A stretch of 64,000 nt of DNA from Tetmemena sp. SeJ-2015. Taxonomy: Eukaryota; Ciliophora; Spirotrichea; Sporadotrichida; Oxytrichidae. The position numbers were made by a program, and so were the translations under genes. The stretch lies in contig JAJKFJ010021798.1 in NCBI GenBank assembly GCA_027382625.1, positions 1 to 64,000 of the forward strand, written 5' to 3'. Of this stretch, positions 36,901-49,190 are shown piece after piece. The notes under the pieces were generated by a model, which did no database searches, was not told the DNA's origin, and was given only the letters and a program-made list of their open reading frames with translations. Position 1 is the first letter of the stretch. Each line of letters begins with the position of its first letter.

Positions 36901-38418
36901 TTAAAAGTTAAAAATTAAACTTTTTTTTCAAAAATGAAGTAAACCTTTTTATCCAACATCAATCTAAAAAAAAATTTATAATTTTTCTTTTGGGTTTTTT
37001 TAGGTTAAAAAAAAAAATTTTTAAAATTATTTTAAAAAAAAAAAAATTTTAATTTTTGAAAAGGTTTAAAAATTTTTCCAAACTTTAAAACCAATTTTTG
37101 GCTAATTTTTTTCAAAAAATTTAACTTAAACTTGGAAAATTTTTAACCCGTTTTTTTTAAATCCTTTTGGGGAAAATTTTACTCGATTTTTCTCCCTTTT
37201 TAATTTCTCCCTATAGTTCCCCAAAAAAATCTTTTCAATTAAAAATAAAAAAAATGGGGAAAAAAATTTTTTTTTTGCTAAACCCCTTTCCCTGGCCCAA
37301 GGTGATTTGTTAGCCCCGAAGTTAAAATTCCCCCCCCATCTAAAGGATTTCTATTTTCCAAAATATCTCCTTAGACCTTTAAATTGACAACAAAAATCCA
37401 GGTTATTTTTTTTTTAGAAAATTTTTTTTCGAGCCCAGTAAATTTCAATTAGAAGCTTCATTCTTTATTTTCCTTTTAAAGGATCTTGAAACTTAAAGTT
37501 AAATTAATTTGACCCCAAAAACAAGGTGCTTAAAGGCCAAAATCTTTCATAAGTTAGCCCCGGGTTTCCCCCCCAAAAGGGGGGAAAAAATGAAATTTCA
37601 ATTTAAAGAAGGGAGGGAAAAAATTTTAATCTTCCCCCCTTTTAATTTTTTTTCCCAATACCCAAATTTACTGCCTTGCCCATTTTTCTTCCCATTAGGA
37701 AGATTGTTTTTTAAATTTAAAAAGGGTTTTTAATAAAAAAGGATTTAACCCGGGATCAATAAGGGCCCACAACTTTAAATAAATCAACGCTTTTCTCTAA
37801 ATATTTTTAAAAATATTCTCTTTCTATTCTCCTCCCGCTTTCCTATCTCAAAATTGAATTAAAAAAAATTTTAAAAAAAGGGTTTTTTGTAGTTAATTAA
37901 AATTTTTCCCGAATTAAAGTGAATAACTTTATCTGTACTTACAGATGTCGTGAGGTAAGGAAGCATTTTAATAAGTTTGGGTAAAATTTCCGGGATGCTT
38001 GACTTTACTGACTCGTTTATAGAATCGTTGGGCATGATGTCTGCAATAATTTTGCAAGCTTTAATGACCTTCTATAGTCTTTCATCCTCATTCTTTTCAG
38101 ATAACTATATAGGTTTAAAATAAGTAAAGGTAATTATTTTGTATCACTTGAAATATCCACTCTCTAATTGTTCTTGAATAATTAACTCCAACTTCAACTT
38201 ATAATGAGCAAAAATAGAAGCTAAGTCTAGGTAATAAAATTCTTAAGGAGTAGTTACTTACAGCGAAATGAAGAAAGATCTTTGCTTCGTTCATTAATTT
38301 TAGAGTTACAAATTGAAATTAAAAATTGTTATTTTTTCACATTTTCTTTGCAGATTCTAAATCGAAATTTATGGCGTCCATAAGTTAATCAACTTAAAAT
38401 ATAATCAATTTCCTCCAT
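33971..38418 (-). CDS. SAPS-like (PP6 regulatory subunit-like) protein, tentative
   Basis: ATG at 38418 (MEEIDYIL), a 35-nt GT-AG intron, then KICKENVKKQQFLISICNS, a second intron, YLASIFAHYKLKLELIIQEQ, and VIKACKIIADIMPNDSINES near 38.05 kb. After a damaged 1.7-kb stretch the frame resumes at 35.9 kb with helical sequence (LKYLIKGELLRLIKLNFVEF; SIRKLNFMEFLVALIYFEPS; LYQQLFLRLILKCMVYKDEN) that recalls the helical repeats of SAPS-domain PP6 regulatory subunits. The C-terminal third is Ser/Gly/Asn/Gln-rich and ends at TGA 33971-33973. The match is by eye from hydrophobic spacing; another helical-repeat scaffold is possible. One C appears missing near 35.22 kb. Confidence 0.45.
36180..37900. other. 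Homopolymer-distorted 1.7-kb stretch, probably bad consensus
   Basis: Dense runs of A, T, C and G of irregular length with hardly any mixed-composition sequence, unlike the flanks. It falls inside the minus gene at 33971-38418, so real MDSs are probably masked. The open frame at 37509-37733 inside it is not credible. Confidence 0.6.
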
Positions 38419-38591
38419 CGAACTTCGTGCCAATAGCAAAATTTACCTTAGAATTAGCAAATATAAAAAATGATAAGAATTTTTTTGGGCTGTTTTAAAT
38501 TTACTTTAGTTTTTTTAGAATTCTTCTTTAATTAATTTAAGAGTCACTTTTTAATCTGGTTTTTTTTCTCTTCCCTTCTTTTAAAAGTTGA

Positions 38592-41500
38592 TCATAATTA
38601 TAAAATGTTTTATTTAAGAATGCTGCCACCCCCACTTAGACTATCATTTAGTCCTTGGATTATTTTGTTTCTCACATCCGTTGATTCTTAAAAACCTAAC
38701 TGTTTAGATTATGATTTTCTAGGGATTTAGAGTATTATTGGTTTGCTTTAAGGATATCCTAAATTTGCTTCTCTATCTGCCTTTTTCGTCTAAGTCACCT
38801 TAATCCTGGTTCTAAGGCTGCTTTTTTAATTTAAAATACAAAAATATGCTTAATGGAGAAAAGCGTTGAGGAGCTTTAAACACTATCGGAATGAGTTTGG
38901 TTCACTTGCAAAAGCTTAATCTTGCTCTAGCGTGCTTTATTAGTGGTAGTCATATTACCCAAAGGATTGGTAACTCTAGTAGAGATTGGTTGTTTCCAGA
39001 CACATCAGCAAATAAGGAATTCAGATTGCTTGGTGAAGGTCTCTTAGGTTATTGCGTTGAAGACTAATTTAAAGAGAGTTGCAGATTTAAAACACTATTT
39101 CTTTTGCCTTCTTATAGACTTATATCATTTTAAGAATGTCTTTAATACGAAAGGGATTTAAAATTTTATAATCTATGATTGGCCTCTGGTTTAATGATTC
39201 TAATCAGCTTGGGATTACTGCATCTTGAATTAGGGTACCTGCTGTCTTTAGACAGACGAAGTGTTCTAAATAAATTGTAAAAATACATTGCTTCTTACAT
39301 TTTAAACTGGAACAGGAGGGGCGTTTCTACTTGCAAGAGAAATTTAACTTTCCTTCCTACCAAACTAATCCACTGTTAAAAATAAAAATTGAATCCATTT
39401 AGATAAGACTTAGGGATGATCTTCCTCTTGCACTTTCAAACCCTTACATCTATCTACTCTACTAGGCAGTTAGCAAAATAATTATTAATTTAATAATCTA
39501 CTAATAACAAAATACCTGAGCTATTTAGTGGATCTTCCCCACCGAAACCGAGGGTATTTTTATTCATAAGCAGCCCCTATCTCATTTATGTCATTAGGGT
39601 ACCTTGTCTATCTAATATTCACTAAATAAGATTAATGTTAATCTAAAGCACTTTTAGTAAGGCCTCCTCTTACTGAACCAGCCTTACTACTCTTTGCTAT
39701 GCTGCTAGTTGCGGTATACCTTCGAGGTAGAAACTGCATTATGTTTATCAAGTTCTACTGCTAGAAAGAATTCTATTTTATCTACACCTCGAATTTTAGC
39801 TATTCTATGTCATCGAAAAGCTTGCGCTATTGATAAACTCATAATAACAAAAGATGAATTCTGATTCTCGAAACTTTTCGATTTATTGCTTGGCCTTTTC
39901 AATGTCGAAGCTAATCTTTGGGAGTAGATTGGGTTAGTCTAAATCATCTGTCAATTATATAACTCCAGCTAGATCTTCATTGTTTATCTAATTGGAATCC
40001 CTCTCTTTTAGAGGCGTGCTACCTCCTCGATAATTGCTTTCATCAATAGCCGCAGCTGAGCCAGACATCTTTTTACTTGTTAAGCCAAGAGAACTTCCTA
40101 TTTCCTCGCCTTGATTTTTATCTATGCTCATTGAAGATGCTCTCTTTACCTAAGGCTGGTTAAAGTATTCAGATTGCTTCTCTTTGAAGCCCTGCATGTT
40201 CTCAACTGTCACCCCCTCTCTTTTTCTTAAAACCTCTTAGTCCAACTTTTGATCACTTCCTCTCCTAGTAAGAATACCTCCAGTCGCTCCTCTTTCCAGC
40301 TCTTCATTTATTTACGTGTAGTTGTAGTCATCAAACTCTAACAAGCGGGTTTAATAAATTTTTGATTCTTAAGTTTGGATGACTTCACCAGTTCTTATTG
40401 GCTTGTCATGATCCATGAGAGTGATGGCGCCTATCTACTCTTGTTCTTGCCGAATCAGGGTGGATAGATACTTCTTGAAATCCTCCAGATAAGTAACTCT
40501 CTTCCTTCCATTCATCTCAGTCTCTATTTTATGAACTCTCTGCTCATCTACCTCAACTTGAAGAGGAAAGTCCATAGACCCTGGAAGAGTCTTGAGGTTG
40601 GGATCTCTCGGGCATTCGAAGCCATTGTGGCCCAGAGACTTACAACACTATAACGATCAAGTTAGATGAAGCATCAATTCTTACAAAACACCTGATTTGA
40701 TCTGAATTAGATGTAGTTTTAAATTCAATAATAAAATGAATGCTAACCAAGATTATCTTTGTCTTACTAATCTTAATCCTCATCTTCTTTGTTTAAGTGC
40801 TTTCCAAACTTACAGCCAGGGGCATCCTTGCTCTTCTAGCCACAGCACCACCACATCTCACCTCCATAGTCACTTTGATGTGTACGACATGACCAGTTGT
40901 AGTTTTCAGTTTCCACAAATTCTTAGTTACAGAATTTGCAGATTTTCTAGTTCATAATCAAATTTGAATTAAAATAAGTTTAGCTTAATTTTTCTCACCT
41001 TGAGTCTTTTAATTCTTTTCTTTAGCACTGCAATTTCCTATATAGCCTTGTTAAGATTATTTTCGTTCACAAGCTCCAAGTTTTTAATAGATATGTAGCT
41101 TCAAAAATAAATGAAATCCGGTTTTTGTACTGTAATCATAAGGGCATTTAATGTTATTATAGGGTTTTGAAATTAATTTAAATTATTTTAATTTAAAAAT
41201 TTAAAATGATTTAAAAGCTGTCATGCATTTCTTTGAGATTTTGTTCTAGCTTGAATGATTTTTCTTTGAGCATTTTGATTGTTTACTCTTTGGTAATTAC
41301 AATTTCTTTGGAATGCTAAAATAGTAGTAATAATCACAGCTCTATGAGTCTTTTCATGTCAAGGTTTAGAGTATCATTTTTGTCTATAAAGCTAATAATT
41401 TAACTCTCGGCTTCTCTCCTTTCAAAAGAAGCTTTCTCCAACTATTTCTGAAGCATCAGCAACTCCACACATAAAAAAAAAGATTTACAAATAAACCACC

Positions 41501-43527
41501 TCATGCTAATCTTGCAGCAGCTTATGCTTGGATAGTTCAGTCACGGACCCTAGTATCAAGGAGTATTCGTGCTTCAAGTAAACTCTTTTGTTGGTTAAAT
41601 TTATTATCTGAAAAAATAGAGCGTATTTACCAAAACTGCATCTGAATGAGATGAAGCTCAGCTTTAAGGCACTTGCATTCATTATCGGACTTATCTTTAT
41701 CGCTCAATACTATTGATAGTTGCTAATTAACCTGTTTCCTTTTGTGTTCGAGAGTGTAAAAATATAATTAAAATATTAATACTTGAAGTGATGAGCAGAT
41801 TCTAAAGACTGTCGTATTATTGCAAAAGATATTGCTCTCGCTATTTCTCGATCTCACTCTCTTGTACCATATTATTCACTCGCTTTTTAAGTAGCTTGTT
41901 TTATATTTCAAGCCTTGCGTTTTCCCTTCTGATATACTAGTACTGTCTCTCTTTAGTTATGAGGAGGTAGTTTGTTTCCTCCAAATGCTCTTGTGTCTAC
42001 TTTAGTGTATTTTAAGTGATGGTAAGTTTCTCATAGAGATCTTGATTTAGTTGTATTTCTGAAAATACTGTCTTTTTTGCACTTTAAGTTCCAGCAATCA
42101 AGCGACTGGAAGAGTCAGAGTAGCTCAGCATCTTAGTTTAAAATATTATAAGTTTGCTTTTTTGAAAGGGAATGGACTAGGTGTGGGTCTCTCACTTCAT
42201 CCAAAGCTGAATCGTTAAAAGAACTTGATCTTTTCTGATTGAGGTCTCGTGAATACTCGGCAACTTTAATTTTGTTTGGATAATCTATAAAGGAATCTTA
42301 GAAATGAGTCATATATAAATTATTTGCTATATGTAAATAATTCTAACATTTGTTTGGGCCTTACATTTGCTGGCTCTACGGTTTAGGTCATTTCTTTTGT
42401 CAGTGAACATGGGAACAATATACTGCTTGACGATTTAAGCAGCAAGTTCTGGAGTGATCTAAATTTCCTATTGTTGAGAAGTCTATTTTTGCTCGAAGAT
42501 GGTTTTACTGCCCATCATGACCGATACTCTCCTGTTATCTTTGTTACGCGCAGAGGGTTAGAGTGAATTGGCAAATTAAAAGTTCTATCCTAGCACTATT
42601 GATGAGGTCTTATGCTACTTATAGCATAGGATCTAATCAAAGTAGAAGATGTGGAAGAAAAAACATATCTTATAATTAGACTAATCGATTAAAAAAAAAG
42701 AATTTATAGATTAGGTCCTACAATGATAAAGCCAAGCTTAAACATAATTTAAATTCCCCCATATAGAATAAAGTAATAAAATTTAATATGCCGAGCGAAC
42801 TTAATTTTGTAGATGAAATTTATATAAATTTAAACTCCAATCTCCTTGGAATTTATACTTTTAGGTGGACTTTACATAATCTGAAGAATAAAAATTTAAT
42901 TTTGACTCAAACTGTTAGTTTGACGTTTTGAAACAAAACTTTGTGCTCTATAAACTTTAAATGAAAGGGTTATTTTACATGACTGAATGCCTTTTATGGG
43001 AATAGTTAGCATCTTTGCTTTTCTAGATACTGAGATGATTTTGCTTTTAATATTGGGCATTCTACACTTAATAAGATAAAATGAGTTTTACCTAAGCAAT
43101 AAAAGAGAGTCTGTGAGTCTGTATGTTGATTATGGGTGGCTAAAATTCCATATTTTTATTTTCCTCAGACTGCTGAAACTTAATGACATCTGCATTTTTA
43201 CCAAATATGTCTTATTGTAGATTTACAGATGTTACTTGCTTTGGTGCTTGCTTTTACTTTCCAGATTTGATAGAATCGTTCAAATCTTGCTTTGCTGAGC
43301 TCTTCCTATACGCTTCATTTTCAAGTCCAAAACTCTTTCTATTTTTTTTATTTTCTCCCTGAATGCTTTGGTTTAACTTCTCTACACTTTAATAACTTAA
43401 ATAAAAATTAAAGTAAGAAATAACTTTGGATGGATAGTTTGTGAGTTGATAATTAATTTTCTCCCAAAGAGTCATCATCATCCACGTAACTTCTTTCATC
43501 TTCGATATCTCTTTTCTTTTATAGCAT
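38592..43527 (-). CDS. Coiled-coil protein with two Cys/His-rich modules
   Basis: Likely ATG at 43527 (MLQKKRDIEDERSYVDDDDS). Then polar segments (QSIQGENKKNRKSFGLENEA near 43.3 kb; ITPELAAQIVKQYIVPMFTD near 42.4 kb) and coiled coil (LYEKLTITQNTLKQTQEHLE near 42.0 kb; AIQEIAVLKKRIKRLK near 41.0 kb). A GT-AG intron precedes KICKFCNQEFVETENYNWSC...GGEMWWCCGQKSKDAPGC, a probable zinc module. After a further intron comes CCKSLGHNGFECPRDPN, with zinc-knuckle-like spacing. A frame ends at TGA 39748; further coding (STDVRNKIIQGLNDSLSGGG) continues to TGA 38592-38594. Family unknown. Whether the last kilobase and the first MDS belong here is uncertain. Confidence 0.45.
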
Positions 43528-44006
43528 TTATAAATAGTATATCCCATCATTTATTATAGCTTAGTTTTGATTTTTAAAAACCCTAAGATTATTAAAAAAA
43601 TTTAATTAAGAAGAGGAGGTTGGCCATTAACATAGAAAAAAATAATTCAAAGATGAAAGTATTTGAAAATTTTATTTAATTATGCCCTTTGGCACTATTC
43701 ACCTCAAAATTTTAATGTTAAAATAGCTTATAACAGTGAACTGATTACCCAAAAAAATAATTCTTTCACCTATTAAAAATACTTTAAATATTTGTGTCCA
43801 CCGAATAATATAATCATGATTTAAATAAGTGATTATAAACTAACCTTCCCTTTAATAAATTTAATTTATGATTTTAAAGTTTTTGAATTGATTCTGACCT
43901 ATATTCTTTGACGGTTGTAGAGTGAGTAAATCAGTCTGGTGTCTTTGACTAGCTTTCTATTTGAGTCTTTTGTCTTCTAAGTCTTTACCTATTAAAAAGA
44001 TAAATA
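43528..44006. other. AT-rich spacer
   Basis: 479 bp, strongly AT-rich. Nothing recognised apart from scattered short frames. Confidence 0.45.
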
Positions 44007-45830
44007 TCAGTCTTTCCTCGCGAAAGTGCTCGACTAACTCTTTTGAGTATTTTGTCTAAAATAGCCAGTGGTCTCTGCTATCTCATTATGCCCTGATTAG
44101 TCAACTTAAAATTCGTCTATCGATTGCTACTTATTATATGTGTTATTATTGTGAGGGTCAACTACTTCGGTGATTATTATCCCAGGAGTGTAAAATAATC
44201 CAAATTACATGAGAGCTTTTAATTATATAATTGAGCGATAATCACTCAAGTCAAATATATGCCGATTCAATTACTTTAAAAAAGAAGTTTAAAGTCTTTT
44301 TTTCCCATATTTTAGTTCATTTTTTTAGATAAAAATAATTATCTTTTTTTAAATGTGTGATATTTTTGATGGGATGAAATCTTTCCTGCTGAACTTAGGT
44401 GCTTGCTTTTTATCAGCTGGTTTCGAAAAATTGATTACCTGCTTTTGTTCTAAAATAGGCTAGCTTTCTTCACTTACGCTCTTTAAACTTAGCATAAATT
44501 AAACTACTTAAACTTCTGCCGCTAATTACAAGCTCATCCTCTTAATAATTGAAGCTCGGTTTCTTCTGCTGTCTCCGTGGATTTATTTTATCCTTGAAAT
44601 CAGGAAATAAATAAGTATCTTTTATTTAATAAGGAGTTTTCTGATCGAGTTAAGGCACTATTTATTTGAAGCTAATATTTTTGAGATCTTGCTGTATATT
44701 TTGAAAATTATAATAGTTATTCTTATTAGAAAAGCTGATCTCTAAATTTGTTTTATCAAGTGGTGGACTTTTCATAATCTAGTTGGCCTCTTGCAGGTAG
44801 GGCATTCTCATTTAAGCTATTAAATAGTTAGAAAAATTTAAACAGCTTGTTGCTCCTTATTAATTTTATTTAAGTTATCATGGTTCTAAGTATTTCGATC
44901 CTTATCCGAAGGAAGGTAGTTGTTGATTCTTTCTTGGGGATAGAGGGATGCTTGGTCCACACTGCCTCCCCGAATTCCTTGAAACTTATGATAGCCTCCA
45001 TAAGTTTACTAAAAAAATATAAAATTTCAATTCCATTTAAAGCAGTTCCTGCTCTTTGTTGTTGCTGGACTTAATTTTAAGGACTTCCCACACCATCAAA
45101 CTATCATATCTTCTCTTCCAATGGCTCAATTGTTTAGTATCGATACTTTTGCTGTCTTTGGAAAAAGTAATCCCCATCTTGTTGCTAATATTTGTTCTCC
45201 AGGTAATTTCTATTAGCAAAGTCTACGCTTTGATTCAGATGAGCTCTCTAACCTTCCTATTTATTTAATTATATATACTTAATTAGTTCATGGGCTCTTA
45301 AGTTTAGGTGATAGTAGAGTTTTAGTCTAGACTTGATCTCAATCTTTGCTTCTTAAGTCTGGTTTTAAAGAATTACTGACCTTCACCTAACTAGGAAGGA
45401 GTAGTACTACCGATTTAATAAGATGTGGAAATATAATTTAAAGTTAAGCTACAAAAGCGGAAATCGTTTGTGCAGTTGTTGTCCTGGGCTAATGTCTCTC
45501 ATTCAAAAAGTTTGCATAATCGTTCTTGAGGTAGAATTGATGCATTTTAGCAGTGTCTAACTTAGTGAACTTTCCATTCTTGCTCTGCTTCATAAAGCTA
45601 TTGCTCGCCTCTAAATGGATTAAGCAATTTGAAGAATGAGGAAAATTCAAAGCTTAATAATGTTTAGAATTGCTTACTTTTTCTTCGAGGACTTTCCGAC
45701 ATTTAATCCTAATTTATGAATTACCTTTATGATTTCATAATTCATCTCATCTTCCAATTTGCAATAATTTCCTCATTATATTTTTATAAAGATTAATTGT
45801 ACTCATTTATTGAAATAGAATAAACAATTT
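44007..45830 (-). CDS. Polar hypothetical protein
   Basis: Minus-strand coding-like frames with uniform polar composition: KHYQALNFPHSSNCLIHLEA and NGKFTKLDTAKMHQFYLKND (45.65-45.5 kb), KFQGIRGGSVDQASLYPQER (about 44.95 kb), SPPLDKTNLEISFSNKNNYY (44.75 kb), DKINPRRQQKKPSFNYQEDE (44.55 kb), and QSIDEFQVDQSGHNEIAETT ending at TGA 44007-44009. Frame changes between these are unresolved IESs, introns or indels. No domain recognised; start not fixed. Confidence 0.4.
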
Positions 45831-45865
45831 CATCCAGTTAGTATTAATTATTTCAATCATATAAA

Positions 45866-47278
45866 ATGTTGCAAAAAATGTCAAGTACACATCCTAAAGA
45901 GATCAATCATCCTCTAATAAGCAGCAACTCCACTTCTTAATTCCATATAAAGCCATTCTACACAGAGTCAAACAACTATGCAGTATACAGTAAAGAGATT
46001 ATTTACTAATTACAATGAGCCTTCAAAAGAAGCATAGCTTTATAATAAGTAGAGAATGCAAAATTAATATGCTTCTATCAGTAAAATTCAAACAATTTCA
46101 TAAATTTTGTCATATTACAAAAGGAAGATAGCGACTTTGAGGCGATAACTTATTTGCCTCTCAGAGTTGCAGTTATTGTGATAGTGTATAAAAATAAAAA
46201 CAATTGACAGTCTCAAAGTTTTTTTTCAGCTAATGATTCTCATAATCATATTAAATCAATTCATTACTAAAGTAGTAAGAATATACAGTATGAGGTTCTT
46301 AATAATCCATTATTATTTTAAGACTCGTAGTCCTTTAAATCCATTTTAATTTATATCTTACTTAATTTTAAGTAAATTATATTAGAGCATCACACAGAGG
46401 TAAAAATATAATTACAAGGTCGTGGAATATCGTGAAGGAAGATATGATGCTGAGCTATACAGTTAGACCTGCTACTTATAAAGAGAAGGAAGATAGCTAC
46501 TACGTCAACAGGAAGAATCATTTATTTATTTATAAAATTATTAAATTAATATAGAAATAATATCAAATACAATTAATTTACACACAATTAAGAATTTATT
46601 TTTTATCATGCTTTTATCTCTAGACCCAATTAACTACTTCATGTTTCCACAAATCTTTAAGGACAGTTTGCAAGCCCGTATCATACAAATCAATTTTAGT
46701 ATAGTACTTTGTAGAACTCATTTTAATTCATTGCAATTTTCAATAATGCTATATATTAACGGAATGGTCCTATCTATAGTTTTGGATTTTATATCAATTG
46801 AAACAACTAGATTGTTTATTAATTAAATTAGAATAAGTAGTTTAAACTAAGGAGACAATAGAGACTGAGGCCACCTAAAGAATTAATAACGAGACTAAGC
46901 GCTCATTCGTTATGACTACCAAGAATATGGGTGAACTCCTATCGCTAGATGTCATCAATCCTTTTAAAGATGGAGACGATGAGGAAGGAACTTCATGTAG
47001 TATCAGTACAAAGAGGATGACGCCATCAAAATTCTCAAAATGCAGAAAGTTAGAATATTAATTTAAAGTTTCTATAATTGCTTAAAGTCCCTAATAATGG
47101 CGCCAAAGAGTATAAGTTCACCTATTGCGAAGTTCACAATGGAAATTAAATTCTCAATTCTGCCTCCTTCAACCTCTCTTACGGTGAAGTCATATAACTG
47201 CAGCAGCTAACAATACAAATGCAGCCTTATCTCTTAGGTTGGCACGTTTTTGGGAATCCCAGCTTAGTAGATTATTGA
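45866..47278 (+). CDS. Hypothetical plus-strand gene with several breaks
   Basis: ATG at 45866 opens MLQKMSSTHPKEINHPLISS. After one frame change the reading is NYNEPSKEAQLYNKQRMQNQ and a helical stretch. Later segments are VVEYREGRYDAELYSQTC (46.42 kb), MTTKNMGELLSLDVINPFKD (46.91 kb) and NGAKEYKFTYCEVHNGN...SFNLSYGEVIQLQQL, ending PYLLGWHVFGNPSLVDY at TGA 47276-47278. The last part looks like a conserved beta-rich domain that I cannot name. Segments change frame, as expected for IES or indel breaks. Confidence 0.4.
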
Positions 47279-47436
47279 AACCATCCTCTCTTAATTACTT
47301 GTCTAGCCACTTTTAAATCTTACTCCTCTTCTTTGAATTCAATTCATTTCCTCTCCTCTCATAGCGCGATCTTGTTTCTTGATAAATGCATGACTTTCAA
47401 ATCCAAAATATCTAATTCACTTTAAAATTCTCTCTC

Positions 47437-48344
47437 TCACTTCGCCCTCTGCTTCTTCTGAGGTTGCTCCTTTAGATTGACTTGGAGCAGCTCTTAGCAG
47501 TAGGCAAAGACCTCCTTCTCAATGACATCGATCTTGACTTAGAGTCTGTCATTTCCGTAATCTTCCACTGCTTCAGGTTACTTCTCGAGTAGGTAGTTCA
47601 TCATCTGAGTGAGTCCCTCCTTCGAAGCTTTTTTCATCAGCTCAGCCAACTGAACCTTCTCTTCAAAGGGCACATACCTCTCAGGGTCAAATCCAAAGTC
47701 CTCATCCTCTTCATCTATATCCCATTCACATGAGACTTTTTAGAACCAGCTCCCTCTGCAGGCTCGCAATCTTCCATAGGCTGGCCATCCTCGTCGTTCT
47801 GATGAGCTTCTGCAGCTGTGTCGATGTTGAGGGAAACCTTGAGTTCTTTTACAAGTTTCTTAGCCTTGCGCTCCATAGTCTCAGCCAAGCGGAAGATGTC
47901 AGAGCCAGACACGTTGTAGGTCTTGCAGTTGGCCCAGATCTACTGAATGTCTGCAAACACCTGCTCCAAGTAATCATACTTGTTCTTGTCTAGATTTTTC
48001 TATAAGCTTATTAGAAATCTAAGAGTAAATGAGAAAGAGAAGATATCATAGCTTAGAGTAGAAAAATTATACTCACTCTAACTGTAGAAAGATCCATAGG
48101 CTTCTTGATCACTTGGGGGTAGTCGTGTAGTCCAAGAGCTAAAGAAATCAATTATCAATGATAACAAATTACCTTCCCAGTTTACAGGTTCGAGGAAAAC
48201 ATAAGACTCAGGTTGTTTCTTCAGCTCGTTGATCAAGTTCCTGACAGGTTCTTTGTGAGACTCATCGATGGGGTTCTTGCTTGAGTTCCTATATTATGAA
48301 ATCAGCTTCGTTGATTTTTTATGCTTATGATTAGATGAATTCAT
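47437..48344 (-). CDS. BET-family protein: one bromodomain plus NET/ET domain
   Basis: Reads acetylated histones through the bromodomain and recruits partners through the extra-terminal domain; nuclear. ATG at 48344, introns 48139-48172 and 48000-48076 (both GT-AG), TGA at 47437-47439. The bromodomain spans about residues 45-135: NWEALGLHDYPQVIKKPMDL, KYDYLEQVFADIQQIWANC and the acetyl-lysine-binding asparagine in CKTYNVSGSDI. The NET domain follows: PFEEKVQLAELMKKASKEGL...MMNYLLEKQP...KIDVIEKEVFAYC. One G is missing in the run near 47716; with it the product is 265 residues, short for a BET protein and with a single bromodomain. No IES found. Confidence 0.92.
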
Positions 48345-48406
48345 ATAAGAGTCAAGGAAGTTATTGTGCAAAACGCTAAGATTGAGTTGACTGATGATAC
48401 TTGTCT

Positions 48407-49068
48407 TCAAATTGCTTGTGATGAGTTGATTGCACTTACATTTTGAGTTAGTTTGATTAATCTAATAATTATTTATACTTTTATATTACTTTCCCGCATT
48501 TTAAAATCATCCTTATTTCTTCTTAATTATATTATTTCCTGACTGATTGGGAGAGCTTTTACGAAGAACATGGCGTGAGATAGTTTGTCAGCATCCTAAT
48601 AATTTAAAGATATGTAAAATATTTACTGGTTGCTTGTCATGAGGCCATCCTATTTAGATAGTCTGCTAGTGCATAGAAGGAATAAAGCCACACTTAGGAT
48701 TAATGAGGATTGGATAAGGAGCAGATGTGAAGATCTATAACCAGAAAGATTAATTTTCATGAATAGCTGAGAGGCGTTACAGATAGTACACCAAAGTTTA
48801 ATAAGAGTGGGTGATAGAATTATTCAGCTTAAATTGTAGAAGCAAGCTGCTGGAAATTTGTTCTTACAAAAAATGCTACGTAAGCTTTGCTGGTGACATT
48901 CTTCACTGTCAACTAAGAAAGCAGAGTTCCCTCTCTGTTATAGAAAACGAGCTCGTTCTCTGGATCTATGTCAATGAAGTGAGAGCCGATATCAAGTGAG
49001 GACTTGAAAAGATGAGCGTGGGTTTGGAAATCATCATCGCTGCTCAAGTGGTCTTCGGAGTCTGACAT
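48407..49068 (-). CDS. MSP (major sperm protein/VAP-like) domain protein
   Basis: ATG at 49068 (MSDSEDHLSSDDDFQ), acidic N-terminus, then an MSP-type beta sandwich: IDPENELVFYNREG, LTVKNVTSKAYVAFFVRTN, an intron starting GTACTATC and ending TTATAG, then APYPILINPKCGFIPSMHQQ and IQIGWP. After another intron, DADKLSHAMFFVKALPISQE, and TGA at 48407-48409. No transmembrane anchor, so unlike ER-anchored VAPs. It is 62 bp upstream of, and collinear with, the BET gene, compatible with sharing one macronuclear chromosome. Partner unknown. Confidence 0.7.
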
Positions 49069-49190
49069 TGTTTTATTTTAATTATTGAGGATAATTTGGA
49101 TTATAATGAATTTAAAATTTAGAAATAAAGATAGATTAACTTCACAAGCTAATTTAAGAACTTCACTTTTGTTCACTTTATAATTAAATT

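Noticed and set aside
37509..37733. Plus-strand frame of 74 codons
   Set aside because: Lies entirely in homopolymer-distorted sequence.
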